The notes: generated from the sequence alone by a model not told the origin. Numbered from the stretch's first letter, positions 16,205-25,149 are shown. The stretch is DNA of 38,439 nucleotides from Streptomyces sp. NRRL F-5630 (GCF_000719475.1 NZ_JOGO01000057.1:1-38439); one strand, 5' to 3'. Translations and numbers: made by a program.

Positions 16205-16210
16205 CGTTCC

Positions 16211-17014
16211 ATGCCACCCGCCAAGCGCCGCCCCCGCACCTATGACTTCCGGAAGACGAGCACCGCGCTCTTCGCCCAGTACGGGCTTGCCCGAGCGGCT
16301 GTGCGCGGGCTCGGCGAGAGGGAACTCGCGCTGCCCTCGGGGCTCGGTGAGTGGACCGTCGCGGAGCTGGTCACGCACCTCGGGCTCACCCTGGAGTCGG
16401 TGACGCGCGCGATCGAGGCGGAGCCGCCGACCGGTCCCCAAGTAGCCCTCACCGACTGGCCGTTCACGACCGTGTCACGGGCCGCGCTCAACGAGGAGCG
16501 GGTACGGGAGCGGGCCGCCGGGCTCGTGGGGCGGGCCGCGCTCGACGACTGGCTCGCCGAGACCGCGACGCGCGCCGACCGGGTCCTCGACGGGGCGCTC
16601 CCCGGGCGGCTCGTCGCCGCCCCGGCCGGGCCCATGGCCCTCGGCGACCTCCTCGTCACCCGCTGCGTCGAACTCGTCGTGCACAGCGACGACTTGGCGC
16701 GCGCGACCGGGCACGAGGTGACCCTCGACCGGCAGGCGCTCGCCGCCTGCACGCGCCTGCTCGCCGACGCGCTCGCCGCCCGCGTCCCCGGGGCCTCGAC
16801 GGAGGTACGGGTGCCGCCCTACGCCGTCGTCCAGTGCGTCGAGGGTCCCCGCCACACGCGCGGCACCCCGCCCAACGTCGTCGAGACCGACCCCCTCACC
16901 TGGGTCCGCCTCGCCACGGGCCGCACCGACTGGGCGAGCGAACGCGCGGCCGCCCGCGTCAGCGCGAGCGGCGAACGGGCCGACCTCTCCCCGTACTTGC
17001 CCCTGCTGGGCTGA
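16211..17014 (+). CDS. Maleylpyruvate isomerase-fold / bacterial sterol-carrier family protein
   Basis: 267 residues from ATG 16211. The N-terminal part (about 15-165) matches the mycothiol-dependent maleylpyruvate isomerase (DinB-like four-helix) fold: WTVAELVTHLGLTLESV with H56, and VTRCVELVVHSDDLARA with E154 and H158. This His, Glu-x3-His set is the metal triad of that family. The C-terminal part (about 200-264: VPPYAVVQCVEGPRHTRG, DPLTWVRLATGRTDW) is the small sterol-carrier-like domain usually fused to it in actinobacteria. It probably is a mycothiol-using transferase or isomerase in the cytosol, substrate unknown. Apparently leaderless. Convergent with the SARP gene, 173 bp away. Confidence 0.82.
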   Translation: MPPAKRRPRTYDFRKTSTALFAQYGLARAAVRGLGERELALPSGLGEWTVAELVTHLGLTLESVTRAIEAEPPTGPQVALTDWPFTTVSRAALNEERVRERAAGLVGRAALDDWLAETATRADRVLDGALPGRLVAAPAGPMALGDLLVTRCVELVVHSDDLARATGHEVTLDRQALAACTRLLADALAARVPGASTEVRVPPYAVVQCVEGPRHTRGTPPNVVETDPLTWVRLATGRTDWASERAAARVSASGERADLSPYLPLLG

Positions 17015-17187
17015 GCGCACCCGCGGCCCGGCCCGCACCGGCGTCCACCTCGGGGGCGGGCGCCGGTTCCGTCTTTCGGGCGACACGCGCCCGCTTCACG
17101 CCCCGCCCGGTGACACCTGTTGCGACCCCGGCGGCGCCCTCGCGCGAGCCCGCGCCCCCTCGCCGCCCCGGGAGGCGTCCGGCGCCT

Positions 17188-19134
17188 TCAGTGCGCCCGT
17201 CCGCCCCTCGGCCCCCCGGCCGCCGGGATCTCCAGGGCCACGACACCGCTGCCTGCCCCGACCAGCCCCGTGGGCCCACCGGACCCCGCCTCTCCCACGA
17301 GTTGCCGCGCCAGCGCGGTCAATCCCCGCAGTACCTCCGTCAGATGGTCGCCCGGCGGCTCCGGCGCCGCGGCGACAGCGCGTGCGACCTCCGCGCGGCC
17401 CGCGCCACCGTACGCGTCGAGGAGAGGCCGCACCCACGGCTCGTAGGGACCGAAGACGCCTTCTCCGGCGGGTTGCTGGCCCGACCGCAGCGCGACCGTG
17501 AGTCGGGCGAGCGCCGGGAGGCCGGTGGCGAAGCCGGGCATCCCGCAGCCGGGAAGGAGCGCCACCGCCTCCTCGTACGGCTCCCAGCCGCCGCCCGACA
17601 GCGAGGCGCGCAGCGCGCGGAACCAGGTCGTGAAGACCCGTACGAGAGGCAATTCGTGCCGCGCCGCGAGCGCGTCCGCCGCCGCCGCGCATTCCTCCGC
17701 CCCCGCGAAGTCCCCGAGCCCGCACCGCGCCTGCGTCCGCACCAGGAGGCCGAGCACCTCGTGCGGCACGAGCCCGGCGGCCCCCGCCACGGCGACCAGC
17801 TCGGCCCCCAGCGCGTCCCGCCCGGCATCCCCGCCCGCCCTCGCGCGCCCCGGACCCCCGCCCGCGCCCCCGGGCGCCCGCGCGAAGCTCTGCACGAACG
17901 CCCCGTTGAGGGCGAAGGCCAAGAGCCCCGGGTCCCCGAGCCGCCGCGCCAGCGCCTCCGCCTCGCGCGCCGCCCGCAGCGAGCGGGCGCCCGCCGCCGC
18001 GCCGCGCGACTCCACCGCCACCGTCGCGAGCAACCGCGCCCGCTCCGCCTCGCGCTCCGGCGGCAGCTCCCGCAGCACGTCCTCCGCCGCCGCCACGAGC
18101 CGCGCCGCCCGCACCGGGTCGTCCGAGCGCGTCCACAGCGCCGGTACGTCGTAGACGCCGATGACCCGCGCCGTCAGCTCCGCGTCCCCGTACCGCCGCG
18201 CCTCGGCGACCGCGGCGAGCCGGTGCTCGCGCGCCGTGCTGAGCCCCTCCCCGCCCGTCACGGCGACGTCCCGCATGAGCGCCGCCGCCGTCCGCAGCCG
18301 GCTGCGGTCCGCCACCGGAAGCGCCCGCGTGTACGCCTCCGCCGCCCGCGCCCACACCTGGCCGCCGCCCTCCGGGGCCGGGTCCAGGTGCGGCGCCTGG
18401 CGCAGGATGTCCTGCTCCAGACGGGACAAGCGTGCTCCCGGCTCCACCCCCAGCCGGACATCGAGCGTCCGCCGCACCCGGCGCAGCGCCGACAGCGCGT
18501 CCGCCTGGCGGCCCGAGCGGTACAACGCGAGGGCCAGCAGCCGCCAGCCCTCCTCGCGCGCCGGGTGCGTCGCCACGAACTCCTCCAGGTCCGGCACGGC
18601 CCGCGCCGCGCCGCCCCGCGCGAGCAGCGCCCCCGCCGCGCGCTCCACGACGTGCAGCCGCAGGCTCTCCAGCCGCGCCGCCTCGGCGCGCGCCCACGGC
18701 GCCGCCGCCACGTCCGCGAACGCCGGGCCGCGCCACAGCGCGAGCGCCCCCTCCAGCGTCTCCACGAGCGCGGGCGCGGCCTCGTCAGCCCGCGCGGCCC
18801 GCTCGAAGCGCCACGCGTCCACGTCGTCGACGGCGGCCCGCAGCGCGTACCCCGGCCCCTCCGTGACCAGCAGCTTCGCCGCCGTCCTCGGCCGGCGCCC
18901 CGGTTCGAGCACGCGCCGCAGCGCCGCCACGAAGGTCCGCACGGCCCCCTCCGGATCGCGGGGCAGCGCCTCGCCGTCCCACAGGTCCGCGACGAGACGC
19001 GGCAGCGGCACGACCTGACGGCGGGCGACCAGGAGCCGCGCGAGCACCGCCCGCTGCCGCGGCCCCCCGAGGGGCAGCTCCGTCCGTCCCGCGCCGTACG
19101 CCGCGAGCGGGCCCAGCACCGCGAGATCCACCAC
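17188..19134 (-). CDS. SARP/AfsR-family transcriptional activator without NB-ARC domain
   Basis: About 648 residues. GTG 19134 is chosen because GGGAGG lies 8 nt upstream; GTG 19131 is equally possible and GTG 19143 would overlap that site. The N-terminus is an OmpR-like winged helix (about 1-95: LAVLGPLAAYGAGRTELPLG, RQRAVLARLLV, TEGPGYALR), followed by the bacterial transcriptional activation domain (about 100-245: VDAWRFERAARADEA, EEGWRLLALALYRSGRQADAL, LGVEPGARLSRLEQDIL). The remaining 400 residues are Ala/Arg-rich helical repeats, TPR-like, and I see no Walker A site, so it lacks the ATPase of AfsR. SARPs activate specialised-metabolite or local genes by binding direct repeats near the -35. 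It is divergent from an alpha/beta hydrolase with such repeats between. Confidence 0.9.
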   Translation of the reverse strand: MVDLAVLGPLAAYGAGRTELPLGGPRQRAVLARLLVARRQVVPLPRLVADLWDGEALPRDPEGAVRTFVAALRRVLEPGRRPRTAAKLLVTEGPGYALRAAVDDVDAWRFERAARADEAAPALVETLEGALALWRGPAFADVAAAPWARAEAARLESLRLHVVERAAGALLARGGAARAVPDLEEFVATHPAREEGWRLLALALYRSGRQADALSALRRVRRTLDVRLGVEPGARLSRLEQDILRQAPHLDPAPEGGGQVWARAAEAYTRALPVADRSRLRTAAALMRDVAVTGGEGLSTAREHRLAAVAEARRYGDAELTARVIGVYDVPALWTRSDDPVRAARLVAAAEDVLRELPPEREAERARLLATVAVESRGAAAGARSLRAAREAEALARRLGDPGLLAFALNGAFVQSFARAPGGAGGGPGRARAGGDAGRDALGAELVAVAGAAGLVPHEVLGLLVRTQARCGLGDFAGAEECAAAADALAARHELPLVRVFTTWFRALRASLSGGGWEPYEEAVALLPGCGMPGFATGLPALARLTVALRSGQQPAGEGVFGPYEPWVRPLLDAYGGAGRAEVARAVAAAPEPPGDHLTEVLRGLTALARQLVGEAGSGGPTGLVGAGSGVVALEIPAAGGPRGGRAH

Positions 19135-19149
19135 CGGGACCACCTCCCA

Positions 19150-19171
19150 CCCGTACTCATCCCGTACTCAT
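19150..19171. promoter_or_regulatory. Two 11-bp direct repeats, candidate SARP operator
   Basis: CCCGTACTCAT occurs at 19150-19160 and again at 19161-19171, giving heptamers TACTCAT exactly 11 bp apart. SARPs bind heptameric direct repeats with this period. The repeats lie between the divergent SARP and hydrolase genes; a GAGGCT (19182-19187) about 10 bp downstream could serve as the hydrolase -10. Confidence 0.55.
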
Positions 19172-19223
19172 CGACACCCCCGAGGCTGACACCACCGACC
19201 GACACCGAGCCCCGGAGGCCACC

Positions 19224-20099
19224 ATGCCCCTCACCGTCCCCGGCTTCGCCCACCACACCGTCCCCGTCGCCGAGGGCGTCCGCCTGCACGCCGCCGTCGG
19301 CGGCTCCGGCAGCCCCGTCGTCCTCCTGCACGGCTTCCCGCAGACCCACCTCATGTGGCGCGAGGTCGCCGCGGACCTCGCCGCCGACCACACCGTGATC
19401 GTCCCCGACCTGCGCGGCTACGGCGCGAGCGACAAACCCGCCGAGGCCGGTCCCGAGACGTACGCCAAGCGGACCATGGCGCGGGACGTCGTCCACCTCG
19501 CGCACGCCCTCGGCCACGAGCGCTTCGCCCTCGCGGGCCACGACAGGGGCGCCCTCGTCGCCTACCGCGCCGGGCTCGACCACCCGGACGCCGTGAGCCA
19601 CCTGCTGTGCCTCGACGTCCTGCCGATCATCGACTCCTGGGAGGCGATGCGCGGCACGAGCGCGGCCGTCGGCTTCCACCTCTACCTGATGGCACAGCCC
19701 CCGGGCCTGCCCGAAGCCATGATCAGCGCGAGCGCGGACGCCTTCTTCGGGTACTTCCTCGACGCCTGGGCGAAGAGCCCGTTCCCCGAGGACGTCCGCG
19801 CCGAGTACCTCGCGGCGAGCCGCGCGGCGGTGCCCTCGATCGTCGCCGACTACCGCGCGTCCGCGGGTATCGACACCGAGCACGACCGCGCCGACCGCGC
19901 GGCGGGCCGCCGCCTCACGATGCCCGTCACCGTCCTCCAGCAGGACTGGGGCGCGGCGCTCGGCTACGACGCGGACGCCGTGTGGCGGGCCTGGGCCCCC
20001 GACCTCGTCCACCGCACGACGGACGCCGGGCACTTCATGGCGGAGGAGGCTCCGGACGAGGTGGCGCGGGCGATGCGGGAACTCCTCGCACGCGGCTGA
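19224..20099 (+). CDS. Alpha/beta hydrolase (epoxide hydrolase / haloacetate dehalogenase-like)
   Basis: 291 residues from ATG 19224, with CGGAGG 6 nt upstream. Oxyanion-hole motif HGFPQT (36-41), DLRGYGASDKP (62-72), nucleophile elbow GHDRGA with Asp D107, second acid probably D131 in LCLDVLPI, and catalytic H270 in DAGHFMAEE. An Asp nucleophile means it works through an ester on Asp, as in epoxide hydrolases and haloalkane/haloacetate dehalogenases. In fluoroacetate dehalogenase a His-Trp pair holds the halide; here the matching place reads H152-L153 (FHLYLMAQPPGLPE), so the Trp is missing and C-F or C-Cl cleavage is doubtful. Divergent from the SARP gene and probably its target. Confidence 0.88.
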   Translation: MPLTVPGFAHHTVPVAEGVRLHAAVGGSGSPVVLLHGFPQTHLMWREVAADLAADHTVIVPDLRGYGASDKPAEAGPETYAKRTMARDVVHLAHALGHERFALAGHDRGALVAYRAGLDHPDAVSHLLCLDVLPIIDSWEAMRGTSAAVGFHLYLMAQPPGLPEAMISASADAFFGYFLDAWAKSPFPEDVRAEYLAASRAAVPSIVADYRASAGIDTEHDRADRAAGRRLTMPVTVLQQDWGAALGYDADAVWRAWAPDLVHRTTDAGHFMAEEAPDEVARAMRELLARG

Positions 20100-20128
20100 G
20101 ACACCGCCGGGGTCACGTCAGGCGCGCC

Positions 20129-20157
20129 GGGCCGCCGGGCAGCGTGCCCGGCGGCCC
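20129..20157 (+). terminator. Terminator of the hydrolase gene
   Basis: Perfect 13-bp arms (GGGCCGCCGGGCA, 20129-20141; complement 20145-20157) with a 3-nt loop GCG, 29 bp past the stop. No T tract. Confidence 0.8.
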
Positions 20158-20458
20158 TCGCACCCCGTGGTCGCCGGGCCGCCTCGTCCCCGCGTCCCGT
20201 GACGCGGCGGCGGGCCCGGCGAGCGATCCCCGGGCCCCGCCGCCCGCGCCCGACGTGAGACACCGCACACCCGCGCACCCCCGTCCGCCCCCCGCGCCCC
20301 ACCCCGCGCCCCCACCCTCGTGCCCTCGCGCGTAGACCCCCTCCCACCTGCGACATCACCCGTTCACAAGGCCCCGCCCGGCGCCCTGGCGGTGCCGCGT
20401 CGCGCGGTGTCTTCGCAGGTCGAACCACCCGCGACCAGCGGAGTGACCCCGTCCCCAA

Positions 20459-20488
20459 TTCGGACCAGTGCACGACCTCCCCTACACT
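20459..20488 (+). promoter_or_regulatory. Putative purF promoter, leaderless type
   Basis: TACACT (20483-20488) is a good -10 and ends 7 nt before the GTG start; TTCGGA (20459-20464) at 18-bp spacing is a weak -35. The transcript would begin at or next to the start codon. Confidence 0.5.
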
Positions 20489-20495
20489 CGAAGGC

Positions 20496-22025
20496 GTGCC
20501 AGTACGTGGTGACGGACTCCTTAATCACGATCTCCTCCCGGGCGAGAAGGGCCCCCAGGACGCTTGCGGCGTCTTCGGTGTCTGGGCTCCGGGCGAAGAG
20601 GTCGCCAAGCTCACCTACTTCGGGCTGTACGCCCTCCAACACCGGGGCCAGGAATCCGCGGGTATCGCGGTCAGCAACGGCTCCCAGATCCTCGTCTTCA
20701 AGGACATGGGCCTCGTCTCCCAGGTCTTCGACGAGACCTCCCTCAGCTCGCTCCAGGGCCACATCGCCGTGGGGCACGCGCGCTACTCGACCACCGGTGC
20801 CTCCGTGTGGGAGAACGCGCAGCCCACCTTCCGCGCGACCGCGCACGGCTCGATCGCCCTGGGCCACAACGGCAACCTCGTGAACACCGCGCAGCTCGCC
20901 GAGCTCGTCGCCGCGCTCCCCAAGGAGAACGGCCGCGCGACCCAGGTCGCCGCGACCAACGACACCGACCTCGTCACCGCGCTCCTCGCCGGGCAGACGG
21001 CCGAGGACGGCACCCCGCTCACCGTGGAACAGGCCGCCCCGCGCGTCCTCCCGCACGTCAAGGGCGCCTTCTCGCTCGTCTTCATGGACGAGAACACGCT
21101 CTACGCGGCCCGCGACCCGCAGGGCATCCGCCCGCTCGTCCTCGGCCGCCTGGAGCGCGGCTGGGTCGTCGCGAGCGAGTCCGCCGCGCTCGACATCTGC
21201 GGCGCGAGCTTCGTCCGCGAGGTCGAGCCGGGCGAGATGGTCGCGATCGACCAGAACGGCCTGCGCACGAGCCGCTTCGCCGATGCCAGGCCCAAGGGCT
21301 GCGTCTTCGAGTACGTCTACCTGGCCCGCCCCGACACCGACATCGCCGGGCGCAACGTCTACCTCAGCCGCGTCGAGATGGGCCGCCGCCTCGCCAGGGA
21401 GGCCCCCGTCGAGGCCGACCTGGTGATAGCGACACCGGAGTCCGGGACGCCCGCCGCGATCGGCTACGCCGAGGAGAGCGGCATCCCCTTCGGCAACGGC
21501 CTGGTGAAGAACGCCTACGTGGGCCGCACCTTCATCCAGCCCTCGCAGACGATCCGCCAGCTCGGCATCCGCCTCAAGCTCAACCCGCTCAAGGAAGTCA
21601 TCCGGGGCAAGCGCCTCGTCGTCGTGGACGACTCGATCGTGCGCGGCAACACGCAGCGCGCGCTCGTCCGGATGCTCCGCGAGGCCGGGGCCGCCGAGGT
21701 GCACGTGCGGATCTCCTCGCCGCCCGTGAAGTGGCCGTGCTTCTTCGGCATCGACTTCGCCACCCGCGCCGAACTGATCGCCAACGGGATGACCCCCGAC
21801 GAGATCGGCGCCTCGCTCGGCGCCGACTCGCTCTCGTACATCTCGACGGACGCGATGATCGAGGCGACGACGATCCCGAAGGACCGGCTCTGCCGCGCCT
21901 GCTTCGACGGCGAGTACCCGATGGACCTGCCCGACCCCGAGCTGCTCGGCAAGCAGCTCCTGGAGACCGAACTGGCCGCCGGGGTCGCCGAGCCCGCCGC
22001 GACCGAGGCCCTGCGCCGGCCCTGA
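20496..22025 (+). CDS. purF: Amidophosphoribosyltransferase
   Basis: 509 residues from GTG 20496. It makes phosphoribosylamine from PRPP and glutamine, the committed first step of purine synthesis. It belongs to the Fe-S type: a 23-residue propeptide precedes the nucleophile C24 (DACGVFG), which must be freed by cleavage, and four Cys fit the 4Fe-4S ligands (C269 in KGCVFEY, C415 in KWPCFFGID, C466 and C469 in RLCRACFDG). The glutaminase half has HRGQESAGI and GHNGNLVN; the PRPP loop is VVVDDSIVRGNT (375-386). Probably leaderless; purM follows after 176 bp containing a bulged hairpin, so the two may be partly uncoupled. Confidence 0.98.
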   Translation: MPVRGDGLLNHDLLPGEKGPQDACGVFGVWAPGEEVAKLTYFGLYALQHRGQESAGIAVSNGSQILVFKDMGLVSQVFDETSLSSLQGHIAVGHARYSTTGASVWENAQPTFRATAHGSIALGHNGNLVNTAQLAELVAALPKENGRATQVAATNDTDLVTALLAGQTAEDGTPLTVEQAAPRVLPHVKGAFSLVFMDENTLYAARDPQGIRPLVLGRLERGWVVASESAALDICGASFVREVEPGEMVAIDQNGLRTSRFADARPKGCVFEYVYLARPDTDIAGRNVYLSRVEMGRRLAREAPVEADLVIATPESGTPAAIGYAEESGIPFGNGLVKNAYVGRTFIQPSQTIRQLGIRLKLNPLKEVIRGKRLVVVDDSIVRGNTQRALVRMLREAGAAEVHVRISSPPVKWPCFFGIDFATRAELIANGMTPDEIGASLGADSLSYISTDAMIEATTIPKDRLCRACFDGEYPMDLPDPELLGKQLLETELAAGVAEPAATEALRRP

Positions 22026-22037
22026 GCCGGGCGAGGC

Positions 22038-22068
22038 GCCGGGGTCCGCGCGAAGGCGCGGCCCCGGC
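22038..22068 (+). terminator. Hairpin between purF and purM
   Basis: Arms GCCGGGGTCCGCGC (22038-22051) and GCGCGGCCCCGGC (22056-22068) pair over 13 bp with one bulged T and loop GAAG, 12 bp past the purF stop. It could terminate or attenuate transcription into purM. Confidence 0.6.
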
Positions 22069-22201
22069 ACCGAAGGCGCGGGCCCACCCACCCCCGTACG
22101 CCCGCACCCGCCCGTACCCGGCGGCCCACGCCGCGCGTACGCGTGACCCGTGACCCAGCCCGCGCGGAGAACCGCCGCCGCCCCGCAGACGAAAGACCTG
22201 A

Positions 22202-23287
22202 ATGCGCATGTCTCCCACCCCCGCCCAGCCCGCCGGCGCCTCGTACAAGTCGGCGGGTGTCGACATCGAGGCCGGTGACCTCGCCGTCGAGCTCATGAAG
22301 AAGTGGGTCGCCAAGGCGACCCGCCCCGAGGTCGTCGGCGGCCTCGGCGGCTTCGCCGGGCTCTTCGACGCCTCCGCGCTCAAGCGGTACGAGCGCCCGC
22401 TGCTCGCCTCGGCGACCGACGGCGTCGGCACCAAGGTCGACCTCGCCCGCCAGCTCGGCGTCTACGACACCATCGGCCACGACCTCGTCGCGATGGTCAT
22501 GGACGACATCGTCGTCTGCGGGGCCGAGCCGCTCTTCATGACGGACTACATCTGCGTCGGCAAGGTCCACCCCGAGCGCGTCGCCGCCATCGTCAAGGGC
22601 ATCGCCGAGGGCTGTGTCCTCGCGGGCTGCGCGCTCGTCGGCGGTGAGACCGCCGAGCACCCGGGGCTGCTCGGCGCGGACGACTTCGACGTCGCCGGGG
22701 CCGGTACGGGAGCGGTCGAGGCCGACCGCGTCCTCGGCGCCGACCGGGTCCGCGAGGGTGACGTCCTGATCGCGATGGCCTCCTCGGGCCTGCACTCCAA
22801 CGGCTACTCGCTTGTCCGCCACGTCCTCCTCGACCGGGGCGGCCTCTCCCTCGACCGCCGCTTCGAGGACTTCGGCCGCACGCTGGGCGAGGAACTCCTG
22901 GAGCCGACGAAGATCTACTCGCTCGACTGCCTCGCCCTGCTCCGTACGAGTGAGGTCCACGCCTTCTCGCACATCACGGGCGGCGGCCTCGCGGCGAACC
23001 TCGCCCGCGTCATCCCGGACCACCTGCACGCGCGACTGGACCGCACCACGTGGGCGCCCGCCCCCGTCTTCGACCTCGTGGGCCGTACGGGTGAGGTGGC
23101 CCGCGAGGAGCTGGAGAAGACCCTCAACATGGGCGTCGGCATGATCGCCGCGGTGCCCGCCGAAGCCGTCGAGCCCGCGCTCGCGACCCTCGCCGACCGG
23201 GGTGTGGACGCCTGGATCGCCGGTGAGGTCGTGGCCCGGGGCGAGCACACCGAGGGCGCGGCCCTCGTCGGGGAGTACGCGAAGTGA
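22202..23287 (+). CDS. purM: AIR synthetase (FGAM cyclo-ligase)
   Basis: 361 residues from ATG 22202, with a weak GAAAG 6 nt upstream; ATG 22208 is an in-frame alternative. It closes the imidazole ring of FGAM with ATP to give AIR, the fifth step of the pathway. Family signatures are YKSAGVDIEAGD (15-26), LLASATDGVGTKVDLA (67-82), MVMDDIVVCGAEPLFMTDY (98-116), GCALVGGETAEHPG, ASSGLHSNGYSLVR and HITGGGLAANLARV. All are intact and the length is normal. Purine gene nearest purF, in the same orientation. Confidence 0.97.
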   Translation: MRMSPTPAQPAGASYKSAGVDIEAGDLAVELMKKWVAKATRPEVVGGLGGFAGLFDASALKRYERPLLASATDGVGTKVDLARQLGVYDTIGHDLVAMVMDDIVVCGAEPLFMTDYICVGKVHPERVAAIVKGIAEGCVLAGCALVGGETAEHPGLLGADDFDVAGAGTGAVEADRVLGADRVREGDVLIAMASSGLHSNGYSLVRHVLLDRGGLSLDRRFEDFGRTLGEELLEPTKIYSLDCLALLRTSEVHAFSHITGGGLAANLARVIPDHLHARLDRTTWAPAPVFDLVGRTGEVAREELEKTLNMGVGMIAAVPAEAVEPALATLADRGVDAWIAGEVVARGEHTEGAALVGEYAK

Positions 23288-23308
23288 CACACGGACGCGG
23301 CGGTCGCA

Positions 23309-23340
23309 CGACGGCGCATCCCGGAATCCGGGTGCCGTCG
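23309..23340 (+). terminator. Imperfect hairpin after purM
   Basis: CGACGGC (23309-23315) pairs with GCCGTCG (23334-23340), and inside it CCCGG pairs with CCGGG across an asymmetric internal loop. It starts 22 bp past the purM stop. Confidence 0.5.
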
Positions 23341-23459
23341 CGCGCCGCCGCGCCCGCGGTGCTGCTCTCGGTGCGGGTTCACCACCACGACGTGCGGCCC
23401 GAACGAGCCGTGACCGCCGGCTACGAAGCGTCGCCGCTACCGCTCGGGGACAGCAGTAA

Positions 23460-23489
23460 ACCCGGTCCGGGTCGTAGCCCGGACCGGGT
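23460..23489. terminator. Bidirectional terminator between purM and the DUF3073 gene
   Basis: Perfect 12-bp arms ACCCGGTCCGGG (23460-23471) and CCCGGACCGGGT (23478-23489) with loop TCGTAG. It lies between two convergent genes and can serve both, 17 bp from the DUF3073 stop. Confidence 0.8.
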
Positions 23490-23506
23490 ACCGCGAGACC
23501 GCGAGG

Positions 23507-23764
23507 TCAAGCGTCGTGGTGGCGAGAGGAGGACGGGGACCGCCCGTCCTTTTCGTTCTCGTCGTCATCGGCGTCGTAACGATCCGCGTACTGTGCGTAC
23601 GGGTCGTCTTCCTCGTCGTCCTCGAACGGCTTCCCGTTCGGAGGCTGACTCGACGTCGAAGCGCCCAGCTCGTTGGCCAGACGTGTGAGGTCGGTCCCAC
23701 CGCTGTTGTACTTCAGCTGGCGGGCGACCTTCGTCTGCTTGGCCTTGGCCCGGCCGCGCCCCAT
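23507..23764 (-). CDS. DUF3073 family small protein
   Basis: 85 residues from ATG 23764, with GAGGGGG 8 nt upstream. The basic N-terminus MGRGRAKAKQTKVARQLKY is the hallmark of this actinobacterial family; the second half is strongly acidic (FEDDEEDDPYAQYADRYDADD). The function is unknown; the split charge suggests nucleic-acid or ribosome contact, but that is a guess. Convergent with purM, as in other streptomycetes. The first half of the product, up to about residue 36, is the conserved part. Confidence 0.9.
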   Translation of the reverse strand: MGRGRAKAKQTKVARQLKYNSGGTDLTRLANELGASTSSQPPNGKPFEDDEEDDPYAQYADRYDADDDENEKDGRSPSSSRHHDA

Positions 23765-24024
23765 GGCTCGACCCCCTCGGTGACGGGGCTCGACGGCCCC
23801 AGAGTCTTGACACGCGTTCATGTATCAGGGACGGCACTCCGTGATGAGAGGCCGTGCCCGTAGTGGTTCCACGGTACCTGCTCCGGCGGGCATCCGGTAC
23901 GCCGCCCGGGACGGGTGCGGTGTCGCGGGGGCGTTACGGAAGGCTGTCGTCGCTGGTCAACGCCGATTTTAGCCTTATCCGGACGGGCGACCCGCCGGAT
24001 GGGGTGAGTTCTGTCTCGGATGGC

Positions 24025-25149
24025 TCAGCCGACGGAGGGGGCGGGCACCACCACCGCGCCGAGGCGCATCCGCTCCTCGGCGATGCGATCGGCCGCCACG
24101 GCGGGCGGGACGCCCTCGGACTTCGCGGTCGCGAACACTTCGCGCACCGTTTCGTAGATGTGCGCCGTCTTGGCCTTGCACGCCTCGAAGTCGAAGCCGC
24201 CGCCCTGCTCCGCCGCCACCTGGATGACGCCCCCGGCGTTCACCACGTAGTCGGGCGCGTACAGGATGCCCCGGTCCGCGAGGTCCTTCTCGACGCCGGG
24301 GTGGGCGAGCTGGTTGTTCGCGGCCCCGCAGACGAGGCGGGCGGTCAGGACGGGGACGCTCTCGTCGTTCAGCGCGCCGCCGAGCGCGCACGGTGCGTAG
24401 ACGTCGAGACCCTCCGTGCGGATGAGGGCCTCCGTGTCCGCGACGACCCGGACCCGCCCCGCGTGCCGCGCGACCACGTCCCGCACCGCCGCCTCGCGCA
24501 CGTCGGTCACGACGACCTCCGCGCCGTCCTCGACGAGGTGGTCCACGAGGTGGCGGCCGACCTTGCCGATCCCCGCGACCCCGACCGTCCGTCCCGCCAG
24601 GTCCGGCGCGCCCCACAGCTCGGCCGCCCCGGCGCGCATCCCCTGGAAGACGCCGTAGGCCGTGAGCACCGAGGAGTCGCCCGCCCCGCCGTTCTCCGGG
24701 GAGCGGCCCGTGGTCCACGGGTTGGCGCGCGCGACGACGTCCATGTCGGCGACGTAGGTGCCGACGTCGCAGGCCGTCACGTACCGCCCGCCGAGCGAGG
24801 CGACCGCGCGGCCGTAGGCGAGGAGGAGGTCCTCGGTCTTGTCGCGCGCGGGGTCGCCGATGATGACGGCCTTGCCGCCGCCCTGCCGCAGCCCCGCCAT
24901 CGCGTTCTTGTACGACATGCCGCGCGAGAGCCGCAGCGCGTCGGCGAGCGCGTCGGCCTCGCGCGCGTAGGCGTGGAAGCGGGTGCCGCCGAGGGCGGGC
25001 CCGAGGGCGGTGGAGTGGACGGCGATGATCGCCTTGAGGCCGCTCGCGCGGTCCTGGCAGAGCACGACCTGCTCGTGCCCGCCGGCGTCGCCCGAGGTGG
25101 TTTCCGGGTGGAAGAGGCCGTGCAGAACGCCGTTGTCCGTGTCGGTCAC
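24025..25149 (-). CDS. vdh: Valine (branched-chain/Leu-type) dehydrogenase
   Basis: 374 residues from GTG 25149, with GAGGAG 8 nt upstream. An NAD-dependent amino-acid dehydrogenase that deaminates valine to 2-ketoisovalerate, supplying precursors for branched fatty acids and polyketides. The N-terminal catalytic domain has GPALGGTRF (50-58), K81 in [12 protein letters not shown]93 in RQGGGKAVI and D128 in TACDVGT; the Rossmann loop is GIGKVG (193-198), then CGAANNQL and [13 protein letters not shown]. The family also includes leucine and phenylalanine dehydrogenases; valine is preferred because Streptomyces vdh lies just upstream of bldC. Convergence with nothing on its 3' side: it reads towards the DUF3073 gene in the same direction, 260 bp away. 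Confidence 0.92.
   Translation of the reverse strand: MTDTDNGVLHGLFHPETTSGDAGGHEQVVLCQDRASGLKAIIAVHSTALGPALGGTRFHAYAREADALADALRLSRGMSYKNAMAGLRQGGGKAVIIGDPARDKTEDLLLAYGRAVASLGGRYVTACDVGTYVADMDVVARANPWTTGRSPENGGAGDSSVLTAYGVFQGMRAGAAELWGAPDLAGRTVGVAGIGKVGRHLVDHLVEDGAEVVVTDVREAAVRDVVARHAGRVRVVADTEALIRTEGLDVYAPCALGGALNDESVPVLTARLVCGAANNQLAHPGVEKDLADRGILYAPDYVVNAGGVIQVAAEQGGGFDFEACKAKTAHIYETVREVFATAKSEGVPPAVAADRIAEERMRLGAVVVPAPSVG

Larger units (their letters stand above)
15859..16210. other. Gap after purL
   Basis: 352 bp holding two consecutive terminator hairpins (15865-15912, 15932-15968) and a leaderless-type -10 at 16199-16204. The 200 bp between them show no gene I can support on either strand. 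Confidence 0.6.
20100..20495. other. Gap between hydrolase and purF
   Basis: 396 bp: a perfect terminator hairpin (20129-20157), a C-rich stretch with no gene, and the putative purF promoter at the right end (20459-20488). Confidence 0.6.

Noticed and set aside
15915..16217. Minus-strand frame after purL with a hydrophobic stretch (RLIAHAALSGVLLATAFVPRL)
   Set aside because: It could suggest a small membrane protein, but there is no ribosome binding site, the ends are Arg/Pro-rich, and it runs through the purL terminator region.
23804..23835. TTGACA on the plus strand as a promoter
   Set aside because: It is a perfect -35 hexamer, but no -10 is found 16-19 bp on, and it points into the 3' end of vdh with no gene to drive.
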